This document shows, piece by piece, positions 7,361-11,716 of a stretch of 11,716 nucleotides of DNA; within the stretch, counting starts at the first letter, position 1, and every line of letters starts with the position of its first letter. The notes under the pieces are model-generated. The model was not told where the DNA came from and searched no databases. It worked only from the letters and a program-made list of their open reading frames with translations. This stretch comes from Bacteroidota bacterium (GTDB taxonomy: Bacteria; Bacteroidota; Bacteroidia; Bacteroidales; UBA12481), in the NCBI GenBank assembly GCA_030592205.1, contig JAUVKA010000069.1, positions 1 through 11,716 of the forward strand, in the 5' to 3' direction. Both the position numbers and the translations under genes were made by a program.

Positions 7361-8698
7361 ATGAGCATATTAAATATCGATCTACAAGCTATTGAACCCT
7401 GGGTCAGCAATAATGATCTGAATACTTTTCTCCCATCAGCTCTTAGGGCTCTTGAAGGGTTACATAATAAATCCGGAAAAGGAAATGATTTTCTTGGCTG
7501 GATAAACCTGCCGGATAATGCAGCTGAACAGGCAGAGGAAATTATTAGTAAAACAGCTGCATTCAAGCAAGGCCTCGACTGTATTGTTGTGATCGGAATC
7601 GGAGGATCATACCTGGGAACAAAGGCAGTGATAGATGCTCTGGCAAATCCATTTGGAAATAATTTACCCGGTCCTGAAATCTGCTATGCCGGACATCATC
7701 TTAGTGAAGATTATCTGGATGTTCTGATTGGCCACCTACAGTCAAAAAACTGGGGTATTGTGGTAATCTCAAAATCAGGAAAAACGACCGAGCCGGCTCT
7801 TGCTTTTCGCTTGCTAAATACTGCCTTGATCAGTAAATATGGCCGTCCGGAAGCAAAAAACAGAGTGTTAGCAATTACCGATGCCAAAAATGGGGCTTTA
7901 AGAACACTGGCTAATCAGGAAAAATACCAATCATTCATTATCCCTGATGATATTGGAGGCAGATATTCTGTCCTGACCCCGGTTGGCCTTGTACCTATTG
8001 CCCTCGCAGGATACGATATTAATAGCTTTATCCGGGGGGCACAGCAAATGTCAGTACCAACATTGCCTGGAAAAACCGACCTTGAAAACCCGGCAATCAT
8101 ATATGCTGCTGCAAGAAATGCTCTTCTGGCAAAAAACAAGACTACGGAGATTCTTGCAAACTTCAATCCACGTTTACATTATGTAGCAGAATGGTGGAAA
8201 CAACTTTATGGTGAGAGCGAAGGGAAGGACCAGAAAGGTATTTTCCCTGCCAGTGTTGATTTCACTACCGACCTTCACTCCATGGGCCAATATATTCAGG
8301 ATGGTCCAAGAAATTTATTTGAAACCTTTCTGACTGTCGGCCAAGGACAAAAAACTGTAATAGTACCGGAGGATAAGGATAACCTCGACCAGCTGAACTA
8401 TATCTCCGGCAGAAGGATTGAAGATATAAATCAACAGGCTGCCCTCGGCACCCTTCTGGCTCATGTTGACGGCGGCGTACCTGTAATCCAGATTCAGCTT
8501 GCTAAGCTCAATGAAGAAGCATTAGGAGCCCTTTTCTATTTCTTCGAAATTTCCTGTGGGATTTCTGGATATATGCTGGGAGTTAATCCATTTGACCAGC
8601 CTGGAGTAGAAGCATATAAGAATAATATGTTTGCTTTGCTGGGCAAACCGGGATTTGAAAATCAAACTGAAATTTTGAAAAAAAGGCTTGAAAAATAG
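7361..8698 (+). CDS. pgi: Glucose-6-phosphate isomerase
   Basis: Pgi interconverts glucose 6-phosphate and fructose 6-phosphate in glycolysis and gluconeogenesis. The ATG at 7361 starts two bases after the gpsA stop and gives 445 residues, typical of the short bacterial form. An upstream in-frame TTG at 7355 would overlap gpsA and is less likely. Visible sites: GIGGSY (79-84), the phosphate-binding SKSGKTTEP (137-145), the family signature DIGGRYSVLTPVG, the catalytic segment YGESEGKDQKGIFP (Gly284 onward, with the expected catalytic Glu285), TDLHSMGQ with His306, and the C-terminal QPGVEAYKNNM with catalytic Lys420. Nothing is missing. It sits third in the lysS-gpsA-pgi operon, an order I know from Bacteroidales. 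Its TAG stop is a genuine use of that codon in this genome. Confidence 0.98.
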   Translation: MSILNIDLQAIEPWVSNNDLNTFLPSALRALEGLHNKSGKGNDFLGWINLPDNAAEQAEEIISKTAAFKQGLDCIVVIGIGGSYLGTKAVIDALANPFGNNLPGPEICYAGHHLSEDYLDVLIGHLQSKNWGIVVISKSGKTTEPALAFRLLNTALISKYGRPEAKNRVLAITDAKNGALRTLANQEKYQSFIIPDDIGGRYSVLTPVGLVPIALAGYDINSFIRGAQQMSVPTLPGKTDLENPAIIYAAARNALLAKNKTTEILANFNPRLHYVAEWWKQLYGESEGKDQKGIFPASVDFTTDLHSMGQYIQDGPRNLFETFLTVGQGQKTVIVPEDKDNLDQLNYISGRRIEDINQQAALGTLLAHVDGGVPVIQIQLAKLNEEALGALFYFFEISCGISGYMLGVNPFDQPGVEAYKNNMFALLGKPGFENQTEILKKRLEK

Positions 8699-8701
8699 TT
8701 C

Positions 8702-9595
8702 ATGATGAATCGGCAAACAAAAGGAAGTATCCTGGCTCTGGTAGCAGCACTCGCTCTGGCCAACTCATTTATTTTCAGCAAATCGGCACTTAATACTGTT
8801 CACTTTGTTCAATTCGGACTGGTTTGGTTCAGTATGGGCTTAGTCTGGTTGATCGCTTACATTTTTATTTCCGGTGATCTTAAAGAAATCCGTAAATTAA
8901 ATCAAAAAGGACACCTGTATACTTTCCTTGTTGGCTTATTCGAAGCTTTGGGAACAGCCTTCTTTTATATCGCCTTAAAAAAGGTTGAAAACCCGGCTAT
9001 CGTTTCCTTCCTGGGAAATGCAGGACCTGTTTTTGTCACCCTGTTTGGTATAGTTCTTCTAAAGGAAATTTATAGTAAACTAGAGATTCTCGGAGTCATC
9101 CTGGCTATTTCGGGGATATTTGCAATCTCCTTTCAATCTGGTACAGTTTCCGATGGAATATTTATGCCTGGTACAGAATGGATTATTCTGGCCTCATTGA
9201 TGTTCGCCACCGGGACAATAATAGGACGAAAGCAAATACATCAGCTTAGCCCCTCCTTACTATCATTAATAAGGGTAGTTCTTCTCTTCCTTGTTTTTGT
9301 TGTTCTATTCATTTCCCTGGATCTTGATCTAAAACTCCCGGCCAAAGCCTTTCGTGATATGGCCATTGGGTCTTTTCTTGAAGCTCTGGTAACAATGGTT
9401 GCTGCTTATTCTGCTCTTAAATATATTCAGGCCATTAGAATGTCGATCCTGGTAAATTCAAAAAGTATCTGGGTTCTTATCAGCGCTTTTATTTTTTTCA
9501 AAATGATACCGGAAACACATCAGTTAATAGGCGGTTTTTTATCCCTGGCAGGAGTAATCCTTCTGACCATTGGGAAGAAAAAATATAAGGGATAA
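8702..9595 (+). CDS. EamA/DMT-family inner-membrane transporter
   Basis: A 297-residue protein of two homologous EamA halves (about 8-144 and 157-291) with some ten predicted membrane helices and a basic C-terminal tail (GKKKYKG). Each half ends in the family's typical pattern: E-x-x-x-x-x-x-x-G-x-x-x-x-x-x-G-I-F near 128-140 and P-E-T-x-Q-x-x-G-G-x-x-x-x-A-G-V near 270-285. The family carries drugs, amino acids, nucleotide sugars or other metabolites across the inner membrane; the substrate cannot be read from the sequence. The gene starts three bases after the pgi stop (ATG 8702, or the adjacent ATG 8705) and is probably co-transcribed with lysS-gpsA-pgi. Its TAA stop lies two bases from the stop of the convergent SGNH gene, so no separate terminator fits between them. 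Confidence 0.92.
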   Translation: MMNRQTKGSILALVAALALANSFIFSKSALNTVHFVQFGLVWFSMGLVWLIAYIFISGDLKEIRKLNQKGHLYTFLVGLFEALGTAFFYIALKKVENPAIVSFLGNAGPVFVTLFGIVLLKEIYSKLEILGVILAISGIFAISFQSGTVSDGIFMPGTEWIILASLMFATGTIIGRKQIHQLSPSLLSLIRVVLLFLVFVVLFISLDLDLKLPAKAFRDMAIGSFLEALVTMVAAYSALKYIQAIRMSILVNSKSIWVLISAFIFFKMIPETHQLIGGFLSLAGVILLTIGKKKYKG

Positions 9596-9597
9596 GT

Positions 9598-11046
9598 TTA
9601 GTTTTTGGAATTCGATAGGGTCCAGGCAGCTTCTATCTGAATTTGTCTATCCACAGTCACACCGCTTTTCGAAGCTTTCTCTCGAATATTTTTCATCCAA
9701 TCAGCATTATGTCGGATTTTCATCTCGTAAAACGATTGGTTCTTAGTCAGCAATCCCTTCTGTCCATCCTGCCAAAATTGATAGCCGGAGTGACCTTCCA
9801 GGCCCTGCTCCAGACTTATACCTTTATTTGCTGACTCTTCCACCACCTGATCAAACCACTTATAATGGGAAATAATTCTACTTGTATACCAATACCGGTA
9901 GTTTACAGGGGCGTCTCTATAGTAGATGTCATACAGCCGGTCAAAAAATGCCCAGGCAAATTTGTAAAAGAAGCGCTCGGTAATCATAACCATCACCAGA
10001 TCCATACTTTCTACTTCAGCTCTGAAATTGATCATACTGGTATCCTTGAGGGCAGCCCAGGACTCGGGAAATATCTCCACATTGTAATACCAAAATGCTG
10101 TGTTAGCATAGATACTATCGCATATCCCTGCATTGAGAATATTGAAGTAAAAACTATCGGATATAGCTAAAACCCTTGGTTTAAGAGAGTCGGCAACCTG
10201 ACTGTAGCTCACTTGAGGATAGGTCATTGGCGGGTGTCCTGGCAAAACAATTACATTCATCAGCTTAGCCAGATCACCATCAGTGCCTTTTAGCTTTCTC
10301 GATGGCTCAAGAGATCCGATAATAAGATCCGGAACTTTCATATTTGTCCATTCTTCAACCAATGGAAGAAGAGTGTCCATTGCGGTAAGCATACCATAAA
10401 ACGACCAATGAATCCCTCCTTTGGGGAAAAGAGGAAAGGAGACTTCATCTTTAATTCTCTGAAAATGACTGTTTAAATCCAGTAAAGCGATTTGTTCCCC
10501 ACGGCAACCCTCCAAAATCCTGGAGTAATTTGTTTGCTTATCAGAGGAAACAGGTTTCAAATGATTGGGGATATACTCGTGAAAATATGTAGCCTTGCTG
10601 GGTTCAATAACCACAGCCAGGTTTACTCCAAGCCTGGAGAGAGTGTCCTTGACTAAACCAGCTCTTCGAAACTTTTCCTTCCAGTACCAATCGCCGGGAT
10701 AATCTCCTCCCCGGTGGGCGCGCAGGTAATCTTCCTCATATAAATATCTCTTTTTTCCTACAACAACACCTCGTGCATTGGCTTTACGGAAAAAGCTAAA
10801 CTCTATTTGATTTTTGAGCCGGATAAGAAAAGGCCTGAATCCTATCCTTTGCTCAATTGCTTGCCCTGTCCCTTTCTGAAAGGAACCATCAATCCATGTT
10901 TTCAGGCTAAATGCAGGATATTCAGGAGGGACACCGGCTTTATGTAATGGAGCCACCATTATGAAGCCAGTATTTTGTTGAATAAGTGGCAAACTGAGAG
11001 CAAAAAACAGAAAAACAAAAATTATATGTCGAGCCCATTTCTTCAT
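9598..11046 (-). CDS. AlgJ/AlgX-like SGNH-fold protein, probable partner in glycan O-acetylation
   Basis: A 482-residue protein with an N-terminal signal anchor (about 7-23), so the bulk should lie in the periplasm. It resembles the AlgJ/AlgX SGNH-hydrolase-like family that pairs with MBOAT acyltransferases to O-acetylate exported polysaccharides. Visible marks: GQAIEQRIGFRPFLIRLKNQIEFSFF (61-86), a typical early motif; VVVGKKRYLYEEDYL (94-108); VVIEPSKATYFHEYIP (145-160); KGGIHWSFYG (209-218, His213); ISDSFYF (295-301, probable nucleophile Ser298); and a D-L-V-M-V-M-I-T-E-R strand (349-358). In AlgX and AlgJ the histidine lies in an Asp-x-His pair; here the Asp position is Gly211. The last 100 residues or so (from about 380) have no clear family match to me. 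It begins one base after the MBOAT stop, so the two form an operon. The acetylated substrate is unknown. Confidence 0.82.
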   Translation of the reverse strand: MKKWARHIIFVFLFFALSLPLIQQNTGFIMVAPLHKAGVPPEYPAFSLKTWIDGSFQKGTGQAIEQRIGFRPFLIRLKNQIEFSFFRKANARGVVVGKKRYLYEEDYLRAHRGGDYPGDWYWKEKFRRAGLVKDTLSRLGVNLAVVIEPSKATYFHEYIPNHLKPVSSDKQTNYSRILEGCRGEQIALLDLNSHFQRIKDEVSFPLFPKGGIHWSFYGMLTAMDTLLPLVEEWTNMKVPDLIIGSLEPSRKLKGTDGDLAKLMNVIVLPGHPPMTYPQVSYSQVADSLKPRVLAISDSFYFNILNAGICDSIYANTAFWYYNVEIFPESWAALKDTSMINFRAEVESMDLVMVMITERFFYKFAWAFFDRLYDIYYRDAPVNYRYWYTSRIISHYKWFDQVVEESANKGISLEQGLEGHSGYQFWQDGQKGLLTKNQSFYEMKIRHNADWMKNIREKASKSGVTVDRQIQIEAAWTLSNSKN

Positions 11047-11047
11047 A

Positions 11048-11716
11048 CTAAAACCTGAAGTAGATGAAAGGATTGAAATCGGAAGATGTTATAAACGCCA
11101 GGCAAATAACAAAAAGAATAATAGAAACACTGCTTCTCAAAATAGCGCTGCGGGTTGAAGGCAAATCTCCAAAGTATTTTTCCTGCCAGGATTCAATACC
11201 CTCCCGCATAGCAAAAAATGAAAAGAAAATAGCCAGCAGCATAATCACCCAAAAATGTGTGCCAGGGTGAAAACCCGGACCTACAAGCTTAATGCTAAAC
11301 ATACTTTTCAGATAAAACCCAAGCTGGTCGAAGTCCTCTGCTCTAAATAATACCCAACCTACAAGAGTAATAAAATAGGTTAGGATTACAGATGGCCATT
11401 TTTTCATCCATATTGTCAGTTTTGCCAGAAACATACGGTCGAGAACAAGGAATAATCCATGAAAAGCACCCCAAAGAACGAAATTCCAAGCCGCCCCATG
11501 CCATAATCCCGATATCAGAAAGACTACCCAGAGATTGAAAAACAAGCGTCTTTTAGTTTTAACACGACTACCACCCAAAGGAATATATAGATAATCCTTC
11601 ATCCATCTCCCCAATGTCATATGCCATCGACGCCAAAATTCAGTGATATTTCTGGAGATATATGGGTTATTGAAATTTTCAGGGAATTTAAATCCAATCA
11701 TACGGCCGATACCTAT
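11048..11716 (-). CDS. AlgI-like MBOAT-family O-acyltransferase, C-terminal part (start outside the window)
   Basis: The frame is open to the window edge: the last 15 bases add IGIGR before MIGFKFPENFNNPY. The internal ATG at 11699-11701 is therefore not the start. The visible 222 residues are the C-terminal half of an AlgI/PatA-type membrane-bound O-acyltransferase, normally about 470-500 residues. Signature segments are FWRRWHMTLGRWMKDYLYIPLGGSR and SGLWHGAAWNFVLWGAFHG, whose LWHG histidine is the accepted catalytic residue. Several membrane helices follow, and the protein ends in NPFIYFRF. Such proteins move acetyl groups across the inner membrane to a periplasmic partner that modifies a glycan. 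The following gene, an AlgJ/AlgX-like protein one base downstream, is the likely partner. The substrate could be an exopolysaccharide or other surface glycan; the genes that would decide this lie outside the window. Confidence 0.93.
   Translation of the reverse strand: MGIGRMIGFKFPENFNNPYISRNITEFWRRWHMTLGRWMKDYLYIPLGGSRVKTKRRLFFNLWVVFLISGLWHGAAWNFVLWGAFHGLFLVLDRMFLAKLTIWMKKWPSVILTYFITLVGWVLFRAEDFDQLGFYLKSMFSIKLVGPGFHPGTHFWVIMLLAIFFSFFAMREGIESWQEKYFGDLPSTRSAILRSSVSIILFVICLAFITSSDFNPFIYFRF

Noticed and set aside
9865..10170. A 101-residue open frame on the plus strand opposite the SGNH gene
   Set aside because: It is a shadow of a coding frame with recognisable motifs, and it has no promoter or family resemblance.
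1..11716. Genome-wide reassignment of TGA or TAG
   Set aside because: TGA ends lysS and gpsA, and TAG ends parB, pgi and the MBOAT gene, all at normal family lengths. Only two internal stops occur.

Overview
This window looks like chromosomal housekeeping DNA from a member of the Bacteroidota, most likely Bacteroidales or a close relative. Three things support this. The first is the gene order lysS-gpsA-pgi on one strand and parA-parB-DUF5683-MltD-type transglycosylase on the other. The second is promoters of the Bacteroidota type (TTTG, about 19-22 bases, then TAnnTTTG) and almost no Shine-Dalgarno sequences. The third is protein details such as a lysyl-tRNA synthetase with an extra C-terminal domain of about 70 residues. 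I see no mobile element, CRISPR array, phage gene, tRNA or rRNA. The window is almost fully coding; the longest gap is about 127 bases.

Left part (1-4581, minus strand): recJ, encoding a single-strand exonuclease, is followed by a chromosome-segregation and envelope cluster. This comprises parA, parB, a DUF5683 membrane protein and the N-terminal end of a membrane-bound lytic transglycosylase that runs off the window. A good Bacteroidota promoter sits just before parA. Two genes in this cluster are interrupted by in-frame stop codons. ParA has a TGA in place of the second Gly of its deviant Walker A motif (KGGVGKTT). The transglycosylase has a TAG just before its catalytic part. Both TGA and TAG also end intact genes here, so genome-wide stop-codon reassignment is unlikely. 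Sequence error or recent pseudogenisation fits better. The DUF5683 gene between them has only a TTG start.

Middle (4591-9595, plus strand): a clear promoter precedes a tightly packed operon of lysS, gpsA, pgi and an EamA-type transporter. Junctions are a 4-base overlap, then 2-base and 3-base gaps. The operon combines translation, phospholipid precursor supply (glycerol 3-phosphate), glycolysis/gluconeogenesis and a small-molecule permease.

Right part (9598-11716, minus strand): an AlgJ/AlgX-like SGNH-fold protein and the C-terminal part of an AlgI-like MBOAT O-acyltransferase form a two-gene unit. It is probably for O-acetylation of an exported or cell-surface glycan. It converges on the EamA gene with only 2 bases between the stop codons.

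I found no convincing new biological system. The observation most worth checking is the TGA inside the ParA Walker A motif, together with the second stop in the same cluster.
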